In this document: in pieces, positions 8,313-15,406 of the stretch | Layout of the letters: every line of letters begins with the position of its first letter | Numbering within the stretch: position 1 is the stretch's first letter | Made by a program: the position numbers and the translations under genes | Assembly (NCBI GenBank): GCA_014799405.1 | Contig: JAAVIA010000037.1 | Span: forward strand, 5,752-39,275 | Direction of reading: 5' to 3' | From: Lachnospiraceae bacterium | GTDB lineage: Bacteria > Bacillota > Clostridia > Lachnospirales > Lachnospiraceae | Length of the DNA stretch: 33,524 bases | Notes under the pieces: generated by a model | Database searches by the model: none | Told to the model about the DNA's origin: nothing | What the model saw: only the letters and a program-made list of their open reading frames with translations

Positions 8313-10001
8313 TTAGTATGCATGAAGCTTGGACAATAAACAGACTGTCTCGACGTGATTTTCTTCGTCCCACCAAACTTTGTCAGTTTCCTTACCCTTG
8401 TAAATTACGGGGAATTTGAAGTGTACACTCTTTACAAGCCTTCCATCTTTCTGTCGTTCTTCAAATATCTCAACACGTTCAAGCAGCTCATTCATCAGCT
8501 TTTTCTTCTCGGTATCGGCAAGTTTATCATACTTCTCTTTTACAACCTGCAAGACCTGATATGCTGTCTCCATTGTTGCCTTTCCCTCAAATACAACCTG
8601 TAAATCCTGTTCGGCTTTATTAATTTCCCTGTCTAGTTCTGCAATCTCCCTGTACAGCTTATCAACTCTGGCTTGCATATCGGCATACTTATTATCATAA
8701 AACTCATCTGTAATATCAAGCCTGTCCATTTGCTCAAACAACTTACTCTTAGCACCGGCTACCTGTGAACGTGATTTTTCAAGTGCTTCTATACGCTCAC
8801 AAATCATATCCTCATCCGTTTTTTGGTTGAGCTTATCCTTCATGGAATCTACAAACAAAGGATTATCTATGGCTTCAAGCACGATAGCTTCTACTTCTGC
8901 ATTAATCTGGTCTTGTGGTGGCTGATGTTTATATGTACAAGCCTGACCGTCAATCAGTTTCCGATGTTTGCATACATAATAAAAACCATCCTTGTAGTGT
9001 GTACCATCCTTTTTCTTCTTACGGTTGATATTACCATACATAGACGAACCGCACACAGGACATTTCAATATGCCCGACAGGATATGTTCATGCTCCAAGG
9101 AATAAACCTTCTCATGCTTTACGGATGTCTCCTGTCTTTTCACACTTGCAGCAAGCCATAATTCCTCTGACACGATAGCTTCATGCTGTCCGTCAAATAT
9201 TTCATAATCATCCTGTTTTACAACATGATATTCGTTACGCTTTCCATCTATCTTCTCATTTTTTCTGCGACCGTAAGCTATCTTACCAACATATACGGGA
9301 TTATCAATCACGCCCTTTACAAAATGAGCAGAAAATAAATCCACGGTATTATTCTGCCTTTTGATTTTTTTGTATCCGTTATTATTGAGCCATCTTGCAA
9401 TGCCATTCATCCCCATGGATGTATGCACATATTTATCATAGATAATCCGAATTATTTCAGCTTCTGCTTCCTCTATCTCAAGCATACCATTTATAAGCTT
9501 ATATCCATATGGGGCAAAGCCACCATTCCACTTTCCCTCTTTTGCCTTCTGCCAACGTCCCGCCATTGTCTGAGCCTGTATATTCTCACGCTCTATCTCT
9601 GCAACTGCAGAAAGCACAGGAATCATAAGTTTACCTGATGCACCGGCACTATCAATACCATCATCCACGCATAATAAATTAACTCCGTAATCCTGCATAA
9701 ACTGCAACGAATTGAGAACATCCGCTGTGTTCCGTCCAAAACGTGACAGCTTGAAAACTAGTACATAATCTATGCCATCTGCTTTCTGTTCTATGAGCTT
9801 TAACATACGCTGAAACTCTGGGCGACCTGCAACATTTTTTCCGGATTTTCCTTCGTCTGAAAACTCCCCGACCACTTTCATCTCTCTATGCTTTGCTTCT
9901 TTCAAGAGACGTTCTCTTTGCGCATCAAGAGAGTAACCATCTACCTGCATATTGGTTGATACTCTCGTATAAATATAACATTTTTGTTGTTTTGACTTCA
10001 T
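8313..10001 (-). CDS. Large serine site-specific recombinase
   Basis: A 562-residue integrase/excisionase of the large serine family. The N-terminal resolvase-type catalytic domain (about 1-150) has the nucleophile Ser15 in YIYTRVSTNMQ. The Recombinase domain follows at about 160-270. The zinc ribbon has CPVCGSS and downstream Cys residues near 310-350, and a long coiled coil covers about 390-460. The start at 10001 is chosen for AAAGGG 8 nt upstream. The last 13 residues (VETVCLLSKLHAY) read like the end of the RumA methyltransferase, because the stop-proximal codons overlap the att core at 8347-8355. In a circular form the frame would continue into the module at 19581-19892. A promoter lies at 10052-10080. 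Confidence 0.95.
   Translation of the reverse strand: MKSKQQKCYIYTRVSTNMQVDGYSLDAQRERLLKEAKHREMKVVGEFSDEGKSGKNVAGRPEFQRMLKLIEQKADGIDYVLVFKLSRFGRNTADVLNSLQFMQDYGVNLLCVDDGIDSAGASGKLMIPVLSAVAEIERENIQAQTMAGRWQKAKEGKWNGGFAPYGYKLINGMLEIEEAEAEIIRIIYDKYVHTSMGMNGIARWLNNNGYKKIKRQNNTVDLFSAHFVKGVIDNPVYVGKIAYGRRKNEKIDGKRNEYHVVKQDDYEIFDGQHEAIVSEELWLAASVKRQETSVKHEKVYSLEHEHILSGILKCPVCGSSMYGNINRKKKKDGTHYKDGFYYVCKHRKLIDGQACTYKHQPPQDQINAEVEAIVLEAIDNPLFVDSMKDKLNQKTDEDMICERIEALEKSRSQVAGAKSKLFEQMDRLDITDEFYDNKYADMQARVDKLYREIAELDREINKAEQDLQVVFEGKATMETAYQVLQVVKEKYDKLADTEKKKLMNELLERVEIFEERQKDGRLVKSVHFKFPVIYKGKETDKVWWDEENHVETVCLLSKLHAY
8347..8355. repeat. Putative attachment-site core, left end
   Basis: GTCTCGACG occurs here and as a direct repeat at 19885-19893, 11,538 bp away. 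On the minus strand it reads the codons for (H)V-E-T in the 3' end of the recombinase gene. Flanking bases are partly alike as well. The short core fits serine-recombinase crossover sites. Confidence 0.6.
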
Positions 10002-10051
10002 TTTACCGTCCCTTTGCAAATTTGGCATTCGTGTTTAGTGCCACTTCTTTT

Positions 10052-10080
10052 ATAATAGTTGATAATAGAGAATTTGACAA
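10052..10080 (-). promoter_or_regulatory. Recombinase promoter
   Basis: On the minus strand TTGTCA (10075-10080), a 17-nt spacer and TATTAT (10052-10057), about 50 nt before the recombinase start. Confidence 0.55.
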
Positions 10081-10105
10081 TAAGAAAACTCCTACTTGTT
10101 CAGAT

Positions 10106-10348
10106 TTACAAGACACGATTCATTAAATCCTCGTAAACCTCTACCCCTAGCCATTCCGCTATGGTGTCACGTTCAAACCAGAAGAAATCGTTTAAATCTG
10201 TCAGGCTCATACTGTCAGGAAATATATCCTCAAGCATACGTAATATTGTTTCTATTTCATCATTGGTAAGGTCTTGAATGGTATCTGCTCCGCCACTCCA
10301 TAATCTCTCACGCAGAGCATCCGCATCCATTTCACATTTTACGGTCAT
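10106..10348 (-). CDS. Small acidic protein of unknown function
   Basis: About 80 residues, acidic, predicted helical, with several Asp/Glu-Leu patterns (LTNDEIETILRMLEDIFPDS). No family is recognised. The start at 10348 has AGAGGTG 6 nt upstream; an ATG 9 nt earlier would be too close to the site. It is oriented with the recombinase and lies about 105 nt upstream of it, so it may be an accessory gene of the integration module (for example a directionality or regulatory factor), but nothing in the sequence proves that. The palindrome TTATGC-GTCA-GCATAA at 10381-10396 just upstream may be an operator. Confidence 0.6.
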   Translation of the reverse strand: MTVKCEMDADALRERLWSGGADTIQDLTNDEIETILRMLEDIFPDSMSLTDLNDFFWFERDTIAEWLGVEVYEDLMNRVL

Positions 10349-10457
10349 AACATACACCTCTTTTTTGGTGATGCTGTCGGTTATGCGTCAGCATAAGTAA
10401 GAAACAAAACATAATCATTGATTTCCAAAATAAGTCTGGATAATTCAATTATTATAT

Positions 10458-10486
10458 TTGACGCTTATTTTCAATTATGGTAAATT
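10458..10486 (+). promoter_or_regulatory. Promoter of the relaxase leader
   Basis: TTGACG (10458-10463), a 17-nt spacer, and TAAATT (10481-10486). Transcription would start near 10492 and run into the terminator-type hairpin at 10515-10601 and a leader of about 500 nt before the relaxase start at 10988. Confidence 0.5.
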
Positions 10487-10514
10487 ACTATCAGGTAGAA
10501 GAACGAAGACGGTG

Positions 10515-10601
10515 GACCTATTTAATACACCAACGAAAAAATAGAAAAAGCCAATGTGATTTTTTGTATTTTTTCGTGGTGAATTAGATAGGTCTTTTTT
10601 T
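10515..10601 (+). terminator. Long attenuator-like intrinsic terminator in the relaxase leader
   Basis: The arms 10515-10543 and 10567-10594 are complementary over about 28 bp with few mismatches, beginning GACCTAT and ending ATAGGTC, and are followed by seven T (10595-10601). The stem starts only about 23 nt after the predicted transcription start. Placed before a mobilization gene, it may limit or condition relaxase expression. The region 10358-10987 contains no gene I can support. Confidence 0.65.
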
Positions 10602-10660
10602 GTTATCCAAAACAAATTTGAGGAATCATGAGCAAAAAATCGCTAAAAAAACCAGTGAGG

Positions 10661-10717
10661 TCAAGCTACAAGGTGTGGTGCTTTTTCCACACCGAGGCGA
10701 CGTAGTGCAGGGCTTGA
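10661..10717 (+). other. Candidate oriT-like nested hairpin
   Basis: An outer pair TCAAGC (10661-10666) / GCTTGA (10712-10717) encloses a perfect 7-bp hairpin GGTGTGG (10672-10678) / CCACACC (10687-10693) with a T-rich loop. It lies about 270 bp upstream of a MobV-type relaxase gene, where such relaxases usually have their nick site. No match to a specific known nick sequence is claimed. Confidence 0.35.
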
Positions 10718-10831
10718 CGGAACGGAAACCGCCAATAGCAAAATTGATAAAGGGACATGAGATGGCACAGATATCTCATGCCCTTAATGGTAATGTTACA
10801 CTGGACTTTTAAGGACACTTAAAGGGACAGT

Positions 10832-10917
10832 CAAGGGGGAGCTTTCGGTGGGGGATACCCCCTTGAGAAGCACTCGACTTATCAAAGATAAGTCCGAGGG
10901 CAGTTACTCGGACTTAT
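10832..10917 (+). repeat. Hairpin cluster with mutually exclusive pairings before the relaxase
   Basis: CAAGGGGG (10832-10839) pairs with CCCCCTTG (10858-10865). Further on, three related segments follow: CTCGACTTATC (10873/4-10883), GATAAGTCCGAG (10887-10898) and CTCGGACTTAT (10907-10917). The middle one can pair with either neighbour, and the outer two are near-direct repeats. This could be relaxase-accessory binding iterons or an RNA switch. Confidence 0.5.
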
Positions 10918-10987
10918 TGACATAAACGAGAGCAAAATTAATACCCTAATTTACAGGACACACGAACAGGAAAGGAAGAAAAATATT

Positions 10988-12097
10988 ATGGGATATACAG
11001 TTGGAATGCCAGTCATGAAATTAGACAAATGCAATCATTTTGGAAAGAAAAGCGACCATTCAGGAAATGCCAAAGCAGTCACTTGTGAAGCCTTAGAAGA
11101 AAGATACTCCAGTGATGCTGACCTTGACAGAGAAATGACAGCAGAAAATCTTTACTACGGTTTTACATCAGGAAAAGCATTAACGGCTTATTGGGAACAG
11201 ATGGCAGACGATTACAGAGTGATAGATAAAAATGGAAAGGGAAAAAAATTACGCTCAGATGCAGGAATTGGTTTTGCAGGTATTTGTAAGCCAGAAATGG
11301 ATTTTATGGATAGCTTAGATGATGATGAAATTGAGAAATTCATGGTAGACAGCTCGGAAGTTATTAAAGAAATTTATGAAAAGCGTGGCTGCGTGATAGA
11401 TTCCATAGTGATTCATTACGACGAGGGAAATCCGCATTTACATTATTTCGGGCATGACCCTGAATACAAGCTTGGAAGAAAACTCGGTCTAAAATTGTAT
11501 ACTGCATTAAATGACAAGGAATATCCGAAGCAGATGCGTCAGCGTGGATGGGATATAGACCCTCTTACTGGTTATCTGGAAACCACCAAAAACATGACCG
11601 AAGATGAAATCACGGAATATAAGAAAAAGCGTAAAGCAGACCGTAAAAAGAAGCATGGTCTTTCATCCGCAGAATATAAAGCCAATAAGAAATCAAATGA
11701 CATCATTTCAGAAGCAAATGCCAAGGCAAGAATAATTAAGAAAAGGGCTAAGTTGGAAGCTCAATTAGAGAACGCCAAAGAATTGGCAGAATTGGAAAAA
11801 CAGAAAACGCAATTAAAGGCTCAGGAAGCCATTTTGCAAGATAGGCTTATGGAGATTATGGAACGTGAGGAAAAATCGCTCAAATTAGCGTCTGAGGCTT
11901 CTGAGGTATACGAAAAAGCTCAACGCTTTTACTTGAATGAACAGAATTGGATGAATATCCAACAAAAGGAACATCTCAAAAAATACAATGCGGAAGCTGA
12001 ATGTCAGAAGCATAAATCACGGCAGATTCCAGTGGAATTTGCAGAGCTTGAAACAGCTTATAAACAACAAGCAACCGATACAGATTATAATTATTAA
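10988..12097 (+). CDS. MobV-type relaxase (plasmid recombination/mobilization protein)
   Basis: A 369-residue protein. Residues 1-200 form the relaxase domain. The metal-binding/catalytic motif of the Pre/MobV family (HxDExxPHxH) is present as HYDEGNPHLH at 143-152, and an ERxxxxxxD-type segment lies at about 37-55. The C-terminal third (about 215-345) is a Lys/Glu/Ala-rich coiled coil, as is common for MobV proteins. Its role is to nick one strand at oriT and lead it during transfer by a helper conjugation system. The start has AGGAAAGGAAG about 8-10 nt upstream. Upstream leader structures (10515-10917) suggest tight control. The N-terminus is divergent from classical pMV158 MobM, so substrate specificity is uncertain. 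Confidence 0.82.
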   Translation: MGYTVGMPVMKLDKCNHFGKKSDHSGNAKAVTCEALEERYSSDADLDREMTAENLYYGFTSGKALTAYWEQMADDYRVIDKNGKGKKLRSDAGIGFAGICKPEMDFMDSLDDDEIEKFMVDSSEVIKEIYEKRGCVIDSIVIHYDEGNPHLHYFGHDPEYKLGRKLGLKLYTALNDKEYPKQMRQRGWDIDPLTGYLETTKNMTEDEITEYKKKRKADRKKKHGLSSAEYKANKKSNDIISEANAKARIIKKRAKLEAQLENAKELAELEKQKTQLKAQEAILQDRLMEIMEREEKSLKLASEASEVYEKAQRFYLNEQNWMNIQQKEHLKKYNAEAECQKHKSRQIPVEFAELETAYKQQATDTDYNY

Positions 12098-12120
12098 AAT
12101 AGATGTTTATTGACATAAAA

Positions 12121-12160
12121 ACTGCCACTGTTGTCTACAGTGGCACATACTGTAGACAAA
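12121..12160 (+). repeat. Left copy of a 40-bp inverted structured repeat
   Basis: Contains ACTGCCACT (12121-12129), GTGGCAC (12140-12146) and TGTAGACAAA (12151-12160). The same three blocks with nearly the same spacing occur in inverted orientation at 13847-13885. Within this copy GCCACTG/CAGTGGC and TTGTCTACAGT/ACTGTAGACAA (12131-12141 with 12149-12159, perfect 11 bp) can form alternative hairpins. It starts 23 nt after the relaxase stop. The rest of 12098-12351 is AT-rich and shows no other feature. Confidence 0.7.
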
Positions 12161-12351
12161 GTATCTGGAATCTAAGCGAAGATGTATGGTAATGATAATT
12201 CATGCATTTTTGCTTATTTTATGTTATAGTGTTTGCATAGATTAAATTACTATTTTATGGATTTGAAAAAACAGGAATTTGTTGTGGGATTAATGTTAAT
12301 ATTTTGAAATGTAAATTAAGTATGTAATTTTCAATACTTGGAGGATATGGT

Positions 12352-13590
12352 ATGAATAAAAATAAAGTTAATCAATTATATGAAAATGCATGGCAATTTA
12401 TGAGAACCAAAAACAGGACTGAGTTAGATATGAATGATCAAGTGTATATAAATCTAATATCTGCGTTATATGAGAATGTTAAGTACAATCCATTATTTTG
12501 TGAAGATATTATGATAAGTTGTACAGATAGATTTCTTAAGGCTGATTTTGGAAAAACTAATGTTGATAAAAATAGAGGGGAAAATCTTATTAAATACATT
12601 ATAGAAGGACTTGAATTAAACAAAAAGGTGCATTATCTATTGATTCCTATAAATGGTGCAAGGTTAAGCGTTGATATACATTTTGCTTCCTTTCATTTTA
12701 TTAATGGAGATGAAGAAGAAAAAGAAGAAAAGATACAGCATATAACAGAATTAGATAGGCACAAAATACATGATTTCATTAAACATACCCAGAAGAGTAG
12801 ATCAAAAGACTTTATGATGTATCCTATTTTGGTATTGAAAATGGATAATGTGCATTCTAATATTTATAGAAGTGCATCTGTTATTGCACAAAGAATATTT
12901 CAAATTATAAAACTTATGGTTTACAAATTTGAAACAAAACAAGATATTTATGAATTAGTTACTAATCCATATGAGGCTAACTATCATGTTGCTATTATTG
13001 GGGAGGAAGATTGGCAGTTTGGACATAGAAATTGGTGGAATTTAATTCAATGTAAATATTCTTTAGACTTCTTATCTGAACTTAATAATCAGAATGAATT
13101 TGTTAATTTGGCTAATACATTTGTTTTTGAAAGTTATAGAGATGAGTTGCATTACAAATTTTCAAATGCTTTGGAACTATTTGAAAAATCTTTAGAACAA
13201 TATGAGAATTACAATGATATCACATTATCCATGATGCTTCTGTTTTCCGCTGCTGAATCATTGCTTACAGAGGGAGACAACGAGAAAAAACTTCGTTTGT
13301 CTGTTATTTGGCCGAGGCTTGTTACCATAACTGATAAAGAACAAAAAGATTTATGCATTTTAATAAGAGATTCCTATGATAAAAGAAATAATTTTGTTCA
13401 TGCTGGAAATCTTATGTATGATAGTGAAAGAAAAGAAATTCGCGTATTACATCAAATGCTAGCTAAACTTATCAGTAAATATTTATTACCCGATGTATGG
13501 AAAAATATGGAATACGGAACCGAAGACAAAGATATAACCAAGTGGACAAAATACGTAAAGAATATTTTTACAGAAGCAATATATAGTTAA
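12352..13590 (+). CDS. HEPN-domain protein (Apea-like), possible RNase effector
   Basis: A 412-residue soluble protein. The N-terminal 260 residues match nothing I recognise. The C-terminal part (about 285-385) is all-helical and contains the segment RDSYDKRNNFVHAG. Its R345-N-N-F-V-H350 has the Rx4-6H signature of HEPN domains, and the preceding helix (LLFSAAESLLTEG) resembles the first helix of Apea-like HEPN proteins. HEPN domains often form the active site of RNases in toxin-antitoxin and abortive-infection systems. The gene is a single-gene unit (ribosome site GGAGGAT), very AT-rich, inside the mobile element and flanked by inverted repeats at 12121-12160 and 13847-13885. A defence role is inference; no partner antitoxin is seen. 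Confidence 0.65.
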   Translation: MNKNKVNQLYENAWQFMRTKNRTELDMNDQVYINLISALYENVKYNPLFCEDIMISCTDRFLKADFGKTNVDKNRGENLIKYIIEGLELNKKVHYLLIPINGARLSVDIHFASFHFINGDEEEKEEKIQHITELDRHKIHDFIKHTQKSRSKDFMMYPILVLKMDNVHSNIYRSASVIAQRIFQIIKLMVYKFETKQDIYELVTNPYEANYHVAIIGEEDWQFGHRNWWNLIQCKYSLDFLSELNNQNEFVNLANTFVFESYRDELHYKFSNALELFEKSLEQYENYNDITLSMMLLFSAAESLLTEGDNEKKLRLSVIWPRLVTITDKEQKDLCILIRDSYDKRNNFVHAGNLMYDSERKEIRVLHQMLAKLISKYLLPDVWKNMEYGTEDKDITKWTKYVKNIFTEAIYS

Positions 13591-13593
13591 TGA

Positions 13594-13611
13594 GACAAAT
13601 TCCAATTTGTC
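13594..13611. terminator. Short palindrome after the HEPN gene
   Basis: GACAAATT-CC-AATTTGTC begins 4 nt after the stop. No T-run follows, so termination is uncertain. Confidence 0.35.
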
Positions 13612-13731
13612 GAGATGTCGATAAATTATAAAATTGTTATTTAGAAATGAATGTGAAAAATAAGGAAGTTAGACCGTTTCAAGTTTATTATAAACTCAAA
13701 AAACTGATATAAGATAACTGAATAGTTTCTA

Positions 13732-13764
13732 AAGGGCAGAGCCGAAGATACGGTGTCTGCCCTT
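13732..13764. terminator. Strong hairpin between the HEPN gene and the lipoprotein operon
   Basis: AAGGGCAGA (13732-13740) pairs with TCTGCCCTT (13756-13764), and CCG/CGG pair inside. It lies between two convergent transcription units. It lacks a clear T-run on either side. The remaining 13591-13898 is AT-rich; besides this hairpin and the repeat at 13847-13885 I see nothing supportable. Confidence 0.5.
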
Positions 13765-13846
13765 ATATGTATTGTACAAGAGACTGTCCCAAAGTTTGTA
13801 TATATTTATTTAAAGATATATATATTCAATTATTTAATAATATGAA

Positions 13847-13885
13847 TTTGTCTACACTTTGTGCCACCGTTAATTTAGTGGCAGT
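13847..13885 (-). repeat. Right copy of the 40-bp inverted structured repeat
   Basis: On the minus strand this reads ACTGCCACT, 9 nt, GTGGCAC, 4 nt, TGTAGACAAA, matching 12121-12160 in inverted orientation (center 9 nt here against 10 nt there). It ends 13 nt after the stop of the lipoprotein gene. The pair encloses the HEPN gene. Either they are ends of a small cassette or a shared 3' hairpin family. Confidence 0.7.
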
Positions 13886-13898
13886 CTTGATGTTGCGA

Positions 13899-14693
13899 TT
13901 ACTTGTGTGCTCCACATACAGAACAGTCTGTGTAATCAAGCACTCGTTCTGTATGTGTTACAGCATCATGATGAACAGTCTTATAGATTGGATTATCATA
14001 ATCAGTAACAGTAACATAGTCACTCCATGTGCTGCCCATGTCATAACCCATACTTTTGAGATAGGCTCTTGCATCCGCAGTGTTCATACCTGTTACATCT
14101 ATGTCACATACATAAGTGCTCATACCTGTTTCAGGATTTTTTGTATAGGCAGATGCATATATACGTTTTTCCAACTTGGTCTGATATTCACCTGTTGGAG
14201 TCTTTTCATCATATGCTTCTTGGTCTACAACTGTGATAGTCTTGTAATGGTCGTACCAATTGTGCTTACCTGTAGAAGACCTTGGACATTCTTTTTCCGG
14301 TTCTGTAGCAGGTGAAGCAGGAGCTTCCGTGGTTGTAGGCTGTTCTGTTGTAGCAGGAATTTCTGTAGTTGTCTGCGAATCCTGTCTTGGTGCTTCTGTT
14401 GTAGGTGTAGTGGATTCTGTACTGGTGTTTGTTTTAGAATCGCTGTTTGCAAATGAATTATTGTTAGTTGCCGGCTTATTTGTAGAAGCGGATGCATCAT
14501 CTTTGTTATTCGCGGACAACGCAGAAGCAGTTTCAGTTGTTGCCTTTTCTGCTTCATCATCAGTTGCGATTTCTGCTGATTCAGTCATGTTTCCATCATC
14601 CGACATAACATTAGAATCAGCGTTGCTGCCACAAGCAGTTATGGATGTAATCATAGTTAAAATGATTGCTGTACAAATTAGTTTCTTTTTCAT
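13899..14693 (-). CDS. Lipoprotein with Ser/Thr-rich stalk
   Basis: A 264-residue protein. Lipoprotein signal with lipobox SITAC near residue 21. A long low-complexity Thr/Ser/Glu/Ala stalk (about 25-140) acts as a wall-spanning linker (TTTEAP, TTEIPATTEQPTT). A C-terminal domain of about 115 residues ends with a His/Cys-rich tail (KTVHHDAVTHTERVL, then DCSVCGAHK) that could bind metal. The start at 14693 has AAAGGAAG upstream; the longer frame to 14720 has none. It is the last gene of a four-gene minus-strand operon (16879 to 13899) with three membrane or soluble proteins. A surface-exposed role is likely; function is not recognised. Confidence 0.75.
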   Translation of the reverse strand: MKKKLICTAIILTMITSITACGSNADSNVMSDDGNMTESAEIATDDEAEKATTETASALSANNKDDASASTNKPATNNNSFANSDSKTNTSTESTTPTTEAPRQDSQTTTEIPATTEQPTTTEAPASPATEPEKECPRSSTGKHNWYDHYKTITVVDQEAYDEKTPTGEYQTKLEKRIYASAYTKNPETGMSTYVCDIDVTGMNTADARAYLKSMGYDMGSTWSDYVTVTDYDNPIYKTVHHDAVTHTERVLDYTDCSVCGAHK

Positions 14694-14722
14694 AATAATC
14701 TTCCTTTCTGCGATTAACATTT

Positions 14723-15397
14723 TTACAAACTTGCTTCATAGTGTACAATTGCCTGATTTACACTGTCTGCTTTTCCGGTTTCCAACTGCCGAATAATATA
14801 ATCTACCGCCGAAACCGTAAAATAAATTTCAGGATACCATGAAACAGTATTTTTCATTTCTTGAACAAGCTGCTCTTGCCTCTGTTCACAGACTGCTATT
14901 TGTTCCATGATTCCACTGTTTCTGATATCAGCACTTGCATTATTTTGCATAATCTGCTCATTGATTTTTCTGTTATTTTGATTCTCTATGGAATTTTCCC
15001 GATTCTTCCTTTTGTCGATTTTTTTAATAACTGCTCGTACAATCACTGTAATAATAGGTGCTACAGGAATAGCAAGAGCCATTCCAATAATCGGATTGAT
15101 ATTTATATCTTCAGATGCTTTGAAAGCATCCGCAAACGAAAATCCACTGTCTGCCATAAGCATAATAATAGTAAATATTTTATTCAAAATACCTGTTGAT
15201 AGTATGTATAGCACAACAAATACAATGATATATCCTGACTTTCCAAGCTTTGTCTTTTGATTTTCATCCTTCATTTCCTTTAAACTTTGCTTATTTTGAA
15301 GTTGTCTGCGAAGCTGGCTAATAATTCTTTCATTCTCATCCTTTCGTCGAGCAAGCTCTCTTATACTATATAGTTCTTGTAATGTTTTTTCCATCAT
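14723..15397 (-). CDS. Membrane protein with coiled coils, paralogous to the upstream gene
   Basis: About 224 residues. An N-terminal coiled coil (1-45) is followed by two membrane segments (about 52-78 and 100-125), a basic Asn/Gln-rich helix and a C-terminal domain containing WYPEIYFTVSAVDYIIRQLE, then AIVHYEASL. The same pattern occurs in 15407-16408 (WYHEDYAYMEAVDYFIREIE, then AIKLYREEL). The gene begins 9 nt after the paralogue's stop, with AGGAG overlapping the junction, so they are cotranslated. I chose ATG at 15397 over the TTG at 15403 for spacing to the ribosome site. No database family is recognised. The pair may form a hetero-oligomeric membrane complex. Confidence 0.7.
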   Translation of the reverse strand: MMEKTLQELYSIRELARRKDENERIISQLRRQLQNKQSLKEMKDENQKTKLGKSGYIIVFVVLYILSTGILNKIFTIIMLMADSGFSFADAFKASEDININPIIGMALAIPVAPIITVIVRAVIKKIDKRKNRENSIENQNNRKINEQIMQNNASADIRNSGIMEQIAVCEQRQEQLVQEMKNTVSWYPEIYFTVSAVDYIIRQLETGKADSVNQAIVHYEASL

Positions 15398-15406
15398 TGG
15401 CAACTC

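Noticed and set aside
13789-13798. AGAGACTGTC as a possible insertion-sequence end (its complement occurs at 17496-17505 and 29411-29420)
   Set aside because: No transposase, no further terminal similarity and no target duplication; a 10-mer match can be chance.
13767-14315. 182-codon plus-strand frame opposite the lipoprotein gene
   Set aside because: It lies antisense to a gene with signal peptide, ribosome site and operon context, has no ribosome site itself and an odd Cys/Ile-rich composition.
14260-14796. 178-codon Val/Ser-rich plus-strand frame
   Set aside because: Mirror of the Thr/Ser/Glu low-complexity stalk of the lipoprotein; no start signal.
15141-15403. TTG at 15403 as start of the 14723-15397 gene
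   Set aside because: It overlaps the ribosome site region; ATG at 15397 has correct spacing to AGGAG.
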